Counted from the first letter of the stretch, positions 8,539 through 16,843 are shown. The stretch is DNA of 18,460 nucleotides from Verrucomicrobiota bacterium (GCA_023386835.1 JAEWIY010000019.1:1-18460), one strand, 5' to 3'. Notes: generated by a model not told the origin, from the sequence alone. Translations and numbers: made by a program.

Positions 8539-9755
8539 GAAGGAGCGGAAACAGTCCAGGTGAGTTCGAGTTGGGTGCCGCGGGTGGGTGCGCTGTCGAT
8601 CTGCAAACGGCCACCGCCACGTTCAGCGCGCGCTCGCATGTTGGCAAGACCGTGTCCACCCACCCGGCCATGGCTAGGGTCAAATCCCCGTCCGTTGTCC
8701 TCCACGCGGACAACGACGTCGTCAGCCTCGGATCGCAGGGCTACGCTCAACCGCTGGCACTCGCCGTGACGCAGGGCGTTGCTGGTAGCTTCGCGCACGA
8801 TTTGTAGTGTATCCGTGATCTGGTCATCGCTCAGCCGCGAGGCGGCCGACTCATCGATCGCCCACGTGCATTCCACCTCCCGCTCGGCCCGAAGCTCGTC
8901 AACAATGTCTTCGAGCGCGCGTGCGATGCTGTTACCCCGCACCGACAACGGCGACAGCCCGGCAATATAAGCGCGGATCTCTGCAATGGTGCGATTGATC
9001 AAATCGACCGTGGATTCGATCCGACGCGTGGCCGCAGCGGGGTCCTTGCCCGCGACCACTTGAGCGGACTGCAGCGTCAATCCGGCGGCGTAAAGCGACT
9101 GGATCACGCCGTCATGGAGGTCGCGACCAATCCGGATCTTTTCCTCCAGCGCGCGATTGAGCAGCTGTAAACGGAGGCGCGCTTCACCCTCTGCGCGCAG
9201 GCGTTCGTCGCGCTCGTGGTTGAGCGCCTCCTGTTGGCTGACAGAGGTTTGCGCGAGTTGGGCCAAACTCAGCACGTCCCGCTGCTGGTTCGACCAAGCC
9301 GTCGGCGCGGAGTCGCTTCCGGGACGTCGCAGCGCCACCAGCGCAATCAGCGCGACGAGTAAGGCCAAGGCCAGCACACCAAGGACGACGAGCAGACGCT
9401 GGGAAAGGAGCAGGACGCGGGTGGCCGGTCCGGTGGTGGACTCCACAGCCAGCCAGACCCCCGGTTCGACTTGGAGCGCGTCCGCCTGCGCTTCGGGCGA
9501 GGCCGTTCCCGGCAGTCCTGCGACGGATACACCCGCAAGCGCGGCAATGTCGCGTAGGCGCGCCTCCGTCCATCCGCTTTCCGTCCGGCCCGTGATCTCC
9601 ACCGCCGCGAGAACCTGTCGGCGCTGCCGTTCACCGGCCTCGGTTTCCAATCGCCGCTCCTGTTGACGCAGCCAAGCCTGTGCCCCCAGCGCCGCCAGCA
9701 ACAAGGTCAGGAGCAGCAGGAACGAGAGCGCAAAAAAGCGCGGAAGCGTGGACAT
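8535..9755 (-). CDS. NarX/DegS-type membrane sensor histidine kinase (HisKA_3)
   Basis: A 406-residue sensor kinase. A first membrane segment (about 8-25) and a second (about 119-142) enclose a small extracytoplasmic domain of some 90 residues with no motif I recognise. A charged coiled-coil linker (about 155-205) follows; no convincing HAMP is seen. The HisKA_3 motif IGRDLHDGVIQSLYAAGL carries H214. The ATPase domain has N326 (EATSNALRHG), DNGRGF (353-358) and GGHGLANMRARAE (366-378). The class normally phosphorylates NarL-type regulators, which fits the overlapping downstream gene. ATG 9755 gives a proper N-terminal membrane anchor. It is divergent from metG with 88 bases between start codons. 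The signal is unknown. Confidence 0.93.
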   Translation of the reverse strand: MSTLPRFFALSFLLLLTLLLAALGAQAWLRQQERRLETEAGERQRRQVLAAVEITGRTESGWTEARLRDIAALAGVSVAGLPGTASPEAQADALQVEPGVWLAVESTTGPATRVLLLSQRLLVVLGVLALALLVALIALVALRRPGSDSAPTAWSNQQRDVLSLAQLAQTSVSQQEALNHERDERLRAEGEARLRLQLLNRALEEKIRIGRDLHDGVIQSLYAAGLTLQSAQVVAGKDPAAATRRIESTVDLINRTIAEIRAYIAGLSPLSVRGNSIARALEDIVDELRAEREVECTWAIDESAASRLSDDQITDTLQIVREATSNALRHGECQRLSVALRSEADDVVVRVEDNGRGFDPSHGRVGGHGLANMRARAERGGGRLQIDSAPTRGTQLELTWTVSAPS

Positions 9756-9772
9756 GGGACGACGTCGATGCT

Positions 9773-9790
9773 GCGGGGGAATGCCTCCGC
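9773..9790. promoter_or_regulatory. Hairpin in the kinase/metG divergent intergenic region
   Basis: GCGGGGG (9773-9779) pairs with CCTCCGC (9784-9790), seven pairs with one G-T wobble, around an AATG loop. It sits about 54 bases before the metG ATG and about 18 bases upstream of the kinase start on the other strand. It could be a leader structure or an operator; function is not shown. No T-box features are recognisable. Confidence 0.3.
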
Positions 9791-9843
9791 GTCAAAACCT
9801 TCGACAATTGGCGGACCTGCGTTTTCTTTGCGGGGCTCTCCGC

Positions 9844-11367
9844 ATGAAGTCGTTTTATATCACGACCGCCATTGATTACGTGAACGGTTCGCCGCACCTG
9901 GGCCACGCCTATGAAAAGGTGCTGGCGGACGTGATAGCCAGGTTTCGGCGGATGATGGGGGAGCGCGTCTACTTCCTGACCGGCACGGATGAACACGGGC
10001 AAAAGATCCAGCAGGCCGCCCGGCGCAAGGGCGTCGAGCCCCAGCAGCTCGTGGATGAGATTTCCCAGGAGTTCCGCGTCATGTGCGAGCGCCTGGCGAT
10101 CTCGAACGACGACTTCATCCGCACGACCGAACCGCGGCACAAGGACGTCGTCCGGCAGATCCTGCAGAAACTCTACGACCAAGGGGAGATCTACTCCGAC
10201 GACTACCGCGGCTTCTATTCGACGCGGCAGGAGCAGTTTCTGCAGGAAAAGGACCGCAATCCCGACGGTTCCTGGCCGGAGCTGTTCGGCGAGGTCACTG
10301 AAATCGTCGAGACCAACTATTTCTTCAAGCTGGGCCGCTATCAGCAGTGGCTGATCGATCACATCCGCTCGCACGAGGATTTCATCTTTCCGCGGTATCG
10401 CGCCAAGCAGGTGCTGGAGTTTCTGTCGGAGCCGCTCAACGACCTCTGCATCTCGCGTCCGCGTGAGCGGCTGTCGTGGGGTATCTCGCTGCCGTTCGAC
10501 GATCGTTTTGTCACTTACGTGTGGTTCGACGCCTTGGTGAACTACTACTCGGCGGTGGCGGACAAGGACGGCATCTGGCCCGCGACCTTTCACGTCATCG
10601 GCAAGGACATCCTCGTGCCGCCGCATGCGGTGTATTGGCCGATCATGCTGCACGCGGCCGGGCTCCCGTTGCCCAAGTCGATTCTCGCCCACGGCTGGTG
10701 GTCGATCAACGGAGCGAAGATGTCGAAAAGCACCGGCAACTTCGTCGAGCCGCTGGAGTTCGTCGACAAGTTCGGCGTCGACGCCCTGCGCTACTTCCTC
10801 ATGCGCGAAATGAGCGTGGGCCAGGACAGCGATTTCTCGGTGCCGCAGTTCCTGGCGCGCTACACGAGCGAGCTGGCGAACAATCTCGGCAATCTCGTCA
10901 ACCGGACGCTGAACATGACCAACCGTTTTGCCGGTGGAGTCATTCCAGCACCCGAAACCGAAGCCGAGCCCGAGAAGGCCCTGCGGAAGCTATGGGACGA
11001 GACCCGCGACGAAGTGATTTCGCTGTGTGAGGGCTTCCAGTTCCACGTGGGTCTGGAGCGGACGTTTGCCTTCATCACCGCCACGAACGCTTACATCGAG
11101 CAGCGGGCACCCTGGAAGCTGGGCAAGTCGACCGCGGCGGAGGACCAGGCGCTGTTGCGCACCTCGCTCGCCACGATGGCCGAGTCGCTTCGCCTGGGCA
11201 CTGCGCTGCTCGGCGCGGTCATGCCCGGCACGGTGGAGAAGATCAACGGCGTGCTCGGCTACACGCCTGGTGCCACGTGGCGCGATGAGCTCACCTGGGA
11301 CGGCCGGCTGACCGGATGCAAGGTCGCCAGCACCGCGATCCTCTTCCCGCGGCCGGAGAAACAATAG
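9844..11367 (+). CDS. metG: Methionyl-tRNA synthetase
   Basis: A 507-residue class I aminoacyl-tRNA synthetase that charges tRNA-Met, including the initiator. The HIGH-equivalent motif is PHLGHA (17-22), within YITTAIDYVNGSPHLGHAYE. The KMSKS loop is AKMSKSTGN (291-299), preceded by AVYWPIMLHAAGLPLPKS and AHGWWSING. The rest is an alpha-helical anticodon-binding domain. The C-terminal tRNA-binding (EMAP/Trbp111-like) domain found in longer MetG proteins is absent, as in other short versions. Where many MetG enzymes have a zinc knuckle with cysteines, this one reads GFYSTRQEQF (123-132) with no cysteine. The frame is open back to 9748, but ATG 9844 gives the family N-terminus; a weak GGGG lies 5' of it. 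Confidence 0.95.
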   Translation: MKSFYITTAIDYVNGSPHLGHAYEKVLADVIARFRRMMGERVYFLTGTDEHGQKIQQAARRKGVEPQQLVDEISQEFRVMCERLAISNDDFIRTTEPRHKDVVRQILQKLYDQGEIYSDDYRGFYSTRQEQFLQEKDRNPDGSWPELFGEVTEIVETNYFFKLGRYQQWLIDHIRSHEDFIFPRYRAKQVLEFLSEPLNDLCISRPRERLSWGISLPFDDRFVTYVWFDALVNYYSAVADKDGIWPATFHVIGKDILVPPHAVYWPIMLHAAGLPLPKSILAHGWWSINGAKMSKSTGNFVEPLEFVDKFGVDALRYFLMREMSVGQDSDFSVPQFLARYTSELANNLGNLVNRTLNMTNRFAGGVIPAPETEAEPEKALRKLWDETRDEVISLCEGFQFHVGLERTFAFITATNAYIEQRAPWKLGKSTAAEDQALLRTSLATMAESLRLGTALLGAVMPGTVEKINGVLGYTPGATWRDELTWDGRLTGCKVASTAILFPRPEKQ

Positions 11368-11415
11368 GCGGTCGGCTTTAAGCTTTAAGCTGTAGGCTGT
11401 AGGCGATCGGCTCCA
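11367..11415. repeat. Degenerate heptamer tandem repeat array
   Basis: Starting at the last base of the metG stop, the sequence parses into 7-base units: GGCGGTC, GGCTTTA, AGCTTTA, AGCTGTA, GGCTGTA, GGCGATC, GGCTCCA. The middle four (11374-11401) follow the consensus RGCTKTA. Flanking units diverge. The unit is AT-richer than the surroundings and includes AAGCTT. It is non-coding. Its role is unknown; it resembles short tandem repeats that spread between genes. Confidence 0.6.
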
Positions 11416-11468
11416 GGGAATGCGTCGCAGATGGGACCAATGATGATGCGAATCGGTTGGGCGTATCT

Positions 11469-11474
11469 TATGAT
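11469..11474 (+). promoter_or_regulatory. menF: Possible -10 element upstream of menF
   Basis: TATGAT differs from TATAAT at one base and lies in the most AT-rich part of the metG-menF gap, about 72 bases before the chosen menF ATG. No good -35 is present at 16-18 bases upstream. If used, transcription would start near 11481, which would exclude a TTG start at 11474. This call is weak. Confidence 0.2.
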
Positions 11475-11545
11475 TGAATACCCGGCCCGCGCGATTCGGT
11501 TGGTGGCGGCCGGTCGACGCTGAGTTGCCGTTTCCGACTCACTCC

Positions 11546-12976
11546 ATGACCATCCTGCCGCTGGATCCGCTTGCGAACGCCTCGCCGGAGGCGTTGCTGG
11601 GATTCCTGGCCCAGTGCCGAAGCGCCGCGCAACGGGATCAACGGCCCAAGCTGGCGAGCATCACCATCACGGTCGATGCGTTGGATCCGCTCGCGGTGCT
11701 CGAAGCCATCTTCGAGCCCACGCAACCGCACTTTTATGCGGAGCGGCCCAGCTTGGGCACCGCGGTCGCCGGTGCGGAGGCGGCCGTGGCCTTCACCGCC
11801 GGTGGACCGGAACGGTTTGCCGAGGTGCAACGCTTCGTTGACGACGTCCTGGCGAACACGTTGGCGGTCGGTGACGTGGAAAGTCCGTTTGGCGGCCCGC
11901 ATTTCTTCTCGGCGTTCGCGTTTGCGCATGCCGTTCCGGCGAATGCGGCCTTTGCCGCGGCCCAGGTGTTTGTGCCGCAGTGGCAGGTGGCGCGGGCCGG
12001 AGCGGTTACCACGGCTGTGGCGAACCTGTGGATCACGCCCGACGCGGCACTGGCGCCGCTGGCCGAGCGTATCTGGCGGGCGCATACGCGGTTTCGGCGC
12101 TTTGACTATGCGGCCGCTGAACCGGTGATTGCGGAGTCGAACCGCCCGCCGACGAGCCAGTCGGTGACGCTGCACGAAACGGGTGATTACCGGGCGGCGG
12201 TTCGAGAGGCGTTGCGGCGGCTCGACCGTGGCGAGTTTAACAAGATCGTCCTGGCGCGAGCCTTGGAGGTGCAGGCGAACGGGCCGCTGCATCCGCTGCG
12301 GTTGTTGAACAGCCTGCGGCAGCGGTTTCCGGATTGTTACGCGTTCTCCGTCGCGAACGGTCATGGCGACAGCTTCATCGGCGCCAGCCCGGAACGGCTC
12401 GTGCGTGTCAGCGGCGGTAGGATGGAAACGGATGCGCTGGCCGGCACGGTCCGGCGGGGCGGCGGAGCGGCGGAGGATGCCGCGCTTGGCGCCAGTCTGC
12501 TGCGCAGCGAGAAGGATCGGCGCGAACAACGGCTCGTGCTCGAGTCGATTCAGCGTCGACTCGCCCCGCTCGGCCTGGAGCTGGAGCATCCGGCTGAGCC
12601 GGTGCTGTTGCGCCTCGCCAACGTCCAGCACCTGCACACGCCAGTGCGCGCGCGGATGTCGCCGACGGTGCGGCTGCTCGACGTGCTGGCGCGGCTGCAT
12701 CCGACGCCTGCGGTTGGCGGAACGCCGCGTGAAGCGGCGCTGGCAGCGATTCCGTCGCTGGAGGGGTTTCACCGCGGGTTGTACGCCGGCACGGTCGGCT
12801 GGCTGAATGCGCGGGGCGGTGGCGAATTCCTGGTGGGCATTCGCTCGGCGCTGGTGCGGGATTCGCGCGCGACCGTGTATGCCGGAGCCGGCATCGTCGC
12901 GGGTTCCGACCCCGACCGGGAGTTTGCGGAAACGGAGTTGAAGTTCCGCGCCTTGCTCGACGGGTTGCTGGCCTGA
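11546..12976 (+). CDS. menF: Isochorismate synthase
   Basis: A 476-residue chorismate-binding enzyme predicted to interconvert chorismate and isochorismate, the first committed menaquinone step. The C-terminal catalytic domain (about 210-475) shows FNKIVLARALEV with the probable catalytic lysine K233, then FIGASPERLVRVSGG and ALAGTVRRGG. It continues with NVQHLHTPVRARM, LHPTPAVGGTPREA, GFHRGLYAGTVGWL and a C-terminal AGAGIVAGSDPDREFAETE. That pattern fits MenF/EntC rather than TrpE or PabB, and the position next to menD selects MenF. The N-terminal half is poorly conserved, as usual for the family. ATG 11546 is preferred; an in-frame TTG at 11474 would add 24 residues of unconvincing sequence. 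No strong Shine-Dalgarno is seen. menD begins within a few bases. Confidence 0.93.
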   Translation: MTILPLDPLANASPEALLGFLAQCRSAAQRDQRPKLASITITVDALDPLAVLEAIFEPTQPHFYAERPSLGTAVAGAEAAVAFTAGGPERFAEVQRFVDDVLANTLAVGDVESPFGGPHFFSAFAFAHAVPANAAFAAAQVFVPQWQVARAGAVTTAVANLWITPDAALAPLAERIWRAHTRFRRFDYAAAEPVIAESNRPPTSQSVTLHETGDYRAAVREALRRLDRGEFNKIVLARALEVQANGPLHPLRLLNSLRQRFPDCYAFSVANGHGDSFIGASPERLVRVSGGRMETDALAGTVRRGGGAAEDAALGASLLRSEKDRREQRLVLESIQRRLAPLGLELEHPAEPVLLRLANVQHLHTPVRARMSPTVRLLDVLARLHPTPAVGGTPREAALAAIPSLEGFHRGLYAGTVGWLNARGGGEFLVGIRSALVRDSRATVYAGAGIVAGSDPDREFAETELKFRALLDGLLA

Positions 12977-12979
12977 GCG

Positions 12980-14785
12980 GTGCGGTTGCAGGTGAGGCGT
13001 GGCGAAGGATTGCCTGCGGAGCAGCGCCCAATCAGCCTGCCCGGCGTGTCCACGCCAATCGAAGCGGCGCTCGATTTCCGCAACGTCAATACGCTCTGGT
13101 GTAGTGTCCTGGTGGAGTCGTGGGTGCGCTGTGGGCTGACCCACGCCGTCATCTCACCGGGATCACGCTCCACGCCGCTCACCGTTGCGCTGGTGCGGCA
13201 CCCGGGCGTGGAGTGCGTGCCGGTGCTGGACGAGCGGTCGGCGGGCTTCTTCGCGCTCGGGCTGGCTCGCCGCACCCGGCGCGCGGTGGCGTTGGTTTGC
13301 ACAAGCGGTTCTGCGGGCGCGAACTATTATCCGGCCGTGATCGAGGCGCACGAGAGTCGGGTGCCGCTTCTCGTGCTGACCGCGGATCGTCCGCCGGAAC
13401 TCCGCGAATGCGCCTCCGGGCAGACGATCGACCAACAGAAGTATTTTGGAGACCATGTGGCCTGGTACCACGAGATGGCAGTGCCGGAGCCCCGAGTGGA
13501 GTTGTTGCGGTACGCGCGGCAAATGGCCCGACAAGCCTGGCGGCGCGCGCAGGGTGGAGGACCGGTGCACCTGAACCTGCCGTTTCGTGATCCGCTGGCA
13601 CCATTGGAAAACGCCGCCGCCAGCGCGCTGCGGCCGCTGTTGGATCATTCTTTTTTTGAGTGGCCGGACGAGGGTGTTCCAGAGGCTCCGCGCTGGCAGC
13701 TGCATCAGCGTGCCGCGACGAGCCGCGGCCTGATCGTGGCTGGCCCGGCCCAGCCGGCGGATCCGGCTGCTTATGCGGCTCACGTCGGACGGGTGGCGGC
13801 GCAGCTGGGCTGGCCGGTGCTGGCGGATGCGTTGTCACCGCTGCGACACTACAAGTCGGAGGCCACGGTGGTCGGCACCTACGACACGGTGCTGCGCCGG
13901 ACTGAACTGGCTCGAGACCTCGTGCCGCGCACGGTGATTTGCCTCGAGAGCTGGCCGACCAGCAAGGTTCTGCGCAACTGGCTCGAACAGGCCCAGGCGG
14001 AGATGCTCCTGATTTCCGAACACACCGGCAGCCGCGATGCGCTGCACGGCCGCACCCGTGAAGTAACAATGCCGGTCACGGCGCTGAGTGCCTTGGGCCA
14101 CCCGCCGGCTGATCGTTCCTACCTCGAGCGGTGGCAGCGCGCCGAGCAGGCGGCGCGCGCGGGAATCGATTCCGCGCTCCAGGCCGACGCGCTCGGGTGG
14201 TTTGAAGGTCGGATCAGCTCACTTCTCGCGCAGCATTTGCCGGCCGGAACGGTGCTGTCGGTGGCCAGCAGCATGCCCGTGCGCGACTTGGAGTACTTCT
14301 GGCCGGTGAATGAACGTGGTATCGTCGTTTCGTTCAGCCGAGGGGCCAATGGCATTGATGGCACGCTGTCCACCGCACTCGGCCTGGCGCACGGCGGTCC
14401 GCCCACCGTGCTGCTGACGGGTGACCTCGCGTTTCTCCACGACACCAACGGATTGCTCAGTGCGTCGCGCCTCCGCGGCAGCCTGACCGTGGTATTGGTC
14501 AACAATCACGGTGGTGGCATCTTTGAGCATCTGCCCATCGCGGAGTTCGAGCCGCCGTTCGAAGATTTCTTCGCCACGCCCCAGACGGTCGATTTTGCCC
14601 GGCTTGTGGATTCGTACGGAGTGCGCCACGACCGCATCGAGACGTGGGAGCAGTTTGTTGCGCTCATCTCCGCCACGCCCGCGCCCGGTGTTCGCGTCCT
14701 GGAGGTGCGAACGGATCGGAAGAAGGATGCCGCCACGCGCAAGCGGCTGTTTGCGCAGGTGGCCGCGCAGCTGGCGAACGTGTAG
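12980..14785 (+). CDS. menD: SEPHCHC synthase (MenD)
   Basis: A thiamine-diphosphate enzyme that joins isochorismate and 2-oxoglutarate, with loss of CO2, to give the menaquinone intermediate SEPHCHC. Visible signatures: VISPGSRSTPLTVAL (substrate-binding Ser/Arg) and DERSAGFFALGLA (with the catalytic-type glutamate). These are followed by CTSGSAGANYYPAVIEAHES and, in the ThDP half, SVASSMPVRDLEYF, GANGIDGTLSTALG, LTGDLAFLHDTNGLL and VNNHGGGIFEHLP. As listed, it starts at GTG 12980, three bases after the menF stop, giving 601 residues. An in-frame GTG at 13046 gives 579 residues starting STPIEAALDF, closer to the family length, and may be the true start. It forms an operon with menF and ends in a hairpin shared with convergent kup. 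Confidence 0.95.
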   Translation: MRLQVRRGEGLPAEQRPISLPGVSTPIEAALDFRNVNTLWCSVLVESWVRCGLTHAVISPGSRSTPLTVALVRHPGVECVPVLDERSAGFFALGLARRTRRAVALVCTSGSAGANYYPAVIEAHESRVPLLVLTADRPPELRECASGQTIDQQKYFGDHVAWYHEMAVPEPRVELLRYARQMARQAWRRAQGGGPVHLNLPFRDPLAPLENAAASALRPLLDHSFFEWPDEGVPEAPRWQLHQRAATSRGLIVAGPAQPADPAAYAAHVGRVAAQLGWPVLADALSPLRHYKSEATVVGTYDTVLRRTELARDLVPRTVICLESWPTSKVLRNWLEQAQAEMLLISEHTGSRDALHGRTREVTMPVTALSALGHPPADRSYLERWQRAEQAARAGIDSALQADALGWFEGRISSLLAQHLPAGTVLSVASSMPVRDLEYFWPVNERGIVVSFSRGANGIDGTLSTALGLAHGGPPTVLLTGDLAFLHDTNGLLSASRLRGSLTVVLVNNHGGGIFEHLPIAEFEPPFEDFFATPQTVDFARLVDSYGVRHDRIETWEQFVALISATPAPGVRVLEVRTDRKKDAATRKRLFAQVAAQLANV

Positions 14786-14800
14786 CGAGCCCGCTGCTAC
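14782..14800. terminator. Inverted repeat spanning both stop codons of menD and kup
   Basis: GTAGC (14782-14786) pairs with GCTAC (14796-14800), and inner AG/CT pairs can extend the stem past a bulged G. The menD TAG (14783-14785) is in one arm and the kup TAG (14797-14799, read on the other strand) in the other. There are only 11 bases between the two genes. A bidirectional termination role is inferred; no T-run is present. Confidence 0.35.
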
Positions 14801-16692
14801 AACTGGACGGGCAGCCCGATCTCGATGATTTGGGTTGGCATAATCCGGTAATAATCCTTCACCGGCCGCGCGTTGCGGCTGAGGAAGCCGTAGAGCGCTT
14901 TCTGCCACTCAAACATGCGGGCGTTTCCGCCGGTCAGAATCATCTCACGGTTGAAGTAGTACGTCGTGGCCAGCGGGTTGACCGCCACGCCCTGGCCGCG
15001 GACCCGCTCGATGATCCAGCTGACGTCGGGTGATTCCATGTATCCGTAACGACCGACCGCTCGCCAGACACCCTCGCCGAGGAAGGCGAGCGACATGCGT
15101 TCTTCGTCGGGCACCGCCGGCACTTCCTCCGTCACGATCGTCAGCAGGACGACGGTCTGCTGCAGGCACTTGTTGGCCTTGAGGTGGTGGAGCAGGGCGA
15201 GCGGCGTGCCTTTCGGCGTCGCCACCATGAAGACGGCGCTGCCGGGCACGCGCACGATGTTCTTGCTGCGGGCAATGCTGGAGAGCTCGAGCTCCGTGAT
15301 GGCGCCGCCGTAAACCTTGTCCTGGATCTCATTGCGGCCGCTCTTCCAGGTGTGCATGATCGCAAGCATGGTGGCGCCGATCGCGAGCGGCAGCCAGCCG
15401 CCGTCCCAGAACTTGTGCAAGTTGGCGATGAACAGGCTCACATCGATGCTGCCGAAGAACAGGCACATGGGCAGCACTTGCCAAATGGATCGCCGCCAAT
15501 GGCGCCGTGCGACGAAGTACAACGCGATCGTTGTCACCACCATCGTCGCCGTCACCGCGACGCCGTAGGCTCCCGCGATGTTGGAGGAGGAGCCAAAGAG
15601 GAGAACCGTGGCGATGCTGCCCAACGCGAGGGTGAAGTTCACCATCGGCACGTAGATCTGCCCTCGTTGATCCGGGTTGGTGTGCAGCACCTTCAGGCGC
15701 GGAAAGTAACCCAACTGGATCGCCTGACGGATGAGCGAAAAGGTGCCGGAGATGAACGCCTGGCTGGCGATGACCGCGGCGAAGATCGACAACACCATCA
15801 GCCCGGCGCGCGCCGCTCCCTCGGGTGCCAGGGAAAGGAACGGGTTGGAGATGTCGCCGGGATGCGCGAGCACGTGCGCGCCCTGGCCAAAGTAGTTCAA
15901 AGCGAGTCCCGGCAACACCAGTCCATACCAGGCGCGCAGGATCGCCGGCCGACCAAAGTGGCCCATGTCCGCGAACAGCGCCTCCACGCCGGTAATGGCC
16001 AGGACAATACCGCCGAGCACGCCCAGCACCGCGTGCGGGTTGTCCAGGAGCAGACGCAGGCCGTGCAGCGGATTCAGCGCGCGCAGGATGTCCGGGTGTT
16101 CGAAGATCCGCCACAGGCCCAGCAAGCCGAGCGTGAGAAACCAGATCAGCATGACCGGGCCAAAGGCCTGGCCGATGGCCTTGGTGCCGCGTCGCTGGAG
16201 GAGGAAAATCGTGACGAGCACAACCAGGCAAAGGGGCAGGACGACCGGTTCCGCTCCCGGGACGATCATCTTCAGGCCTTCGGAGGCGCTGAGCACGGAC
16301 ACCGCTGGCGTGATCACACCCTCCCCACAAATCATGGAAGCGCCCACCAGCAGGACCACCACTCCGGGAGGAATGCGCTTCACGACCCCGGGTGCGCGAT
16401 CAAGCCCGCTCAGGGCAAGCAGCGTGAAGACGCCGCCTTCGCCCTGGTTGTTCGCGCGCATGACGACGGTCACGTACTTGAGGCTGACGACCAGCATCAG
16501 CGCCCAGAAGATGAGCGAAAGGATGCCGTAAACGCCGCCGACCCGGTCGGCCTCCGGCAATTGGGCGACCGATTCGCGCAACGCGTAGAGCGGGCTCGTT
16601 CCGATGTCGCCGAAGACCACACCGAGGGCTCCGAGCGCCAGGCTCAGCTGCAGCTTCCGGGAGGTCGCAGCATTCGACGGGGCGTGGCTCAT
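14797..16692 (-). CDS. kup: Kup/TrkD-family potassium uptake permease
   Basis: A 631-residue inner-membrane K+/H+ symporter, close to the length of E. coli Kup. The N-terminus carries the family signature GALGVVFGDIGTSPLYALRE (about 21-40), then ANNQGEGGVFTLLAL (80-94) and ICGEGVITPAVSVLSASEG (121-139). FADMGHFGRPA (240-250) and LNYFGQGAHVL follow. About twelve hydrophobic segments run to roughly residue 450 (for example 111-128, 150-165, 180-195, 222-238, 297-315, 350-367, 375-395, 405-423, 432-447). A cytoplasmic C-terminal domain of about 180 residues follows, as in known Kup proteins. ATG 16692 is preferred. It interrupts the menaquinone genes and is divergent from menB (151 bases) and convergent with menD. 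No osmosensing partner gene is adjacent. Confidence 0.95.
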   Translation of the reverse strand: MSHAPSNAATSRKLQLSLALGALGVVFGDIGTSPLYALRESVAQLPEADRVGGVYGILSLIFWALMLVVSLKYVTVVMRANNQGEGGVFTLLALSGLDRAPGVVKRIPPGVVVLLVGASMICGEGVITPAVSVLSASEGLKMIVPGAEPVVLPLCLVVLVTIFLLQRRGTKAIGQAFGPVMLIWFLTLGLLGLWRIFEHPDILRALNPLHGLRLLLDNPHAVLGVLGGIVLAITGVEALFADMGHFGRPAILRAWYGLVLPGLALNYFGQGAHVLAHPGDISNPFLSLAPEGAARAGLMVLSIFAAVIASQAFISGTFSLIRQAIQLGYFPRLKVLHTNPDQRGQIYVPMVNFTLALGSIATVLLFGSSSNIAGAYGVAVTATMVVTTIALYFVARRHWRRSIWQVLPMCLFFGSIDVSLFIANLHKFWDGGWLPLAIGATMLAIMHTWKSGRNEIQDKVYGGAITELELSSIARSKNIVRVPGSAVFMVATPKGTPLALLHHLKANKCLQQTVVLLTIVTEEVPAVPDEERMSLAFLGEGVWRAVGRYGYMESPDVSWIIERVRGQGVAVNPLATTYYFNREMILTGGNARMFEWQKALYGFLSRNARPVKDYYRIMPTQIIEIGLPVQL

Positions 16693-16784
16693 GGACGGTG
16701 CAGTTGGGCGAAACTGTCACGCCGCGCCAACACCTTTCTGTGAGGTGCAAATCACGTGCGCGCGTCCCGTCCGAGCCCAACCGA

Positions 16785-16803
16785 GCGGTGGAAGCGCCAC
16801 CGC
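16785..16803 (+). promoter_or_regulatory. Perfect 7-bp hairpin in the menB leader
   Basis: GCGGTGG (16785-16791) is exactly complementary to CCACCGC (16797-16803) around an AAGCG loop, 40 bases before the menB ATG. It lies in the 151-base kup/menB divergent region, which also contains the palindrome CACGTG at 16753-16758. A leader structure affecting menB, or an operator, is possible. There is no T-run to support a terminator. Confidence 0.4.
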
Positions 16804-16843
16804 CGTTGACCGTGGAGGCGTGAGGCCCAAGGGTGACTTTCCC

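Noticed and set aside
9756..9843. T-box or S-box riboswitch for metG
   Set aside because: The region is only 88 bases, with one short hairpin and no T-box sequence or multi-helix SAM aptamer.
11468..13144. 558-codon minus-strand frame opposite menF
   Set aside because: Dominated by Arg, Gln and His with no domain, whereas MenF on the plus strand is full of family motifs.
15184..16743. 519-codon plus-strand frame opposite kup
   Set aside because: Antisense of a multi-membrane-span transporter, extremely charged and lacking any motif.
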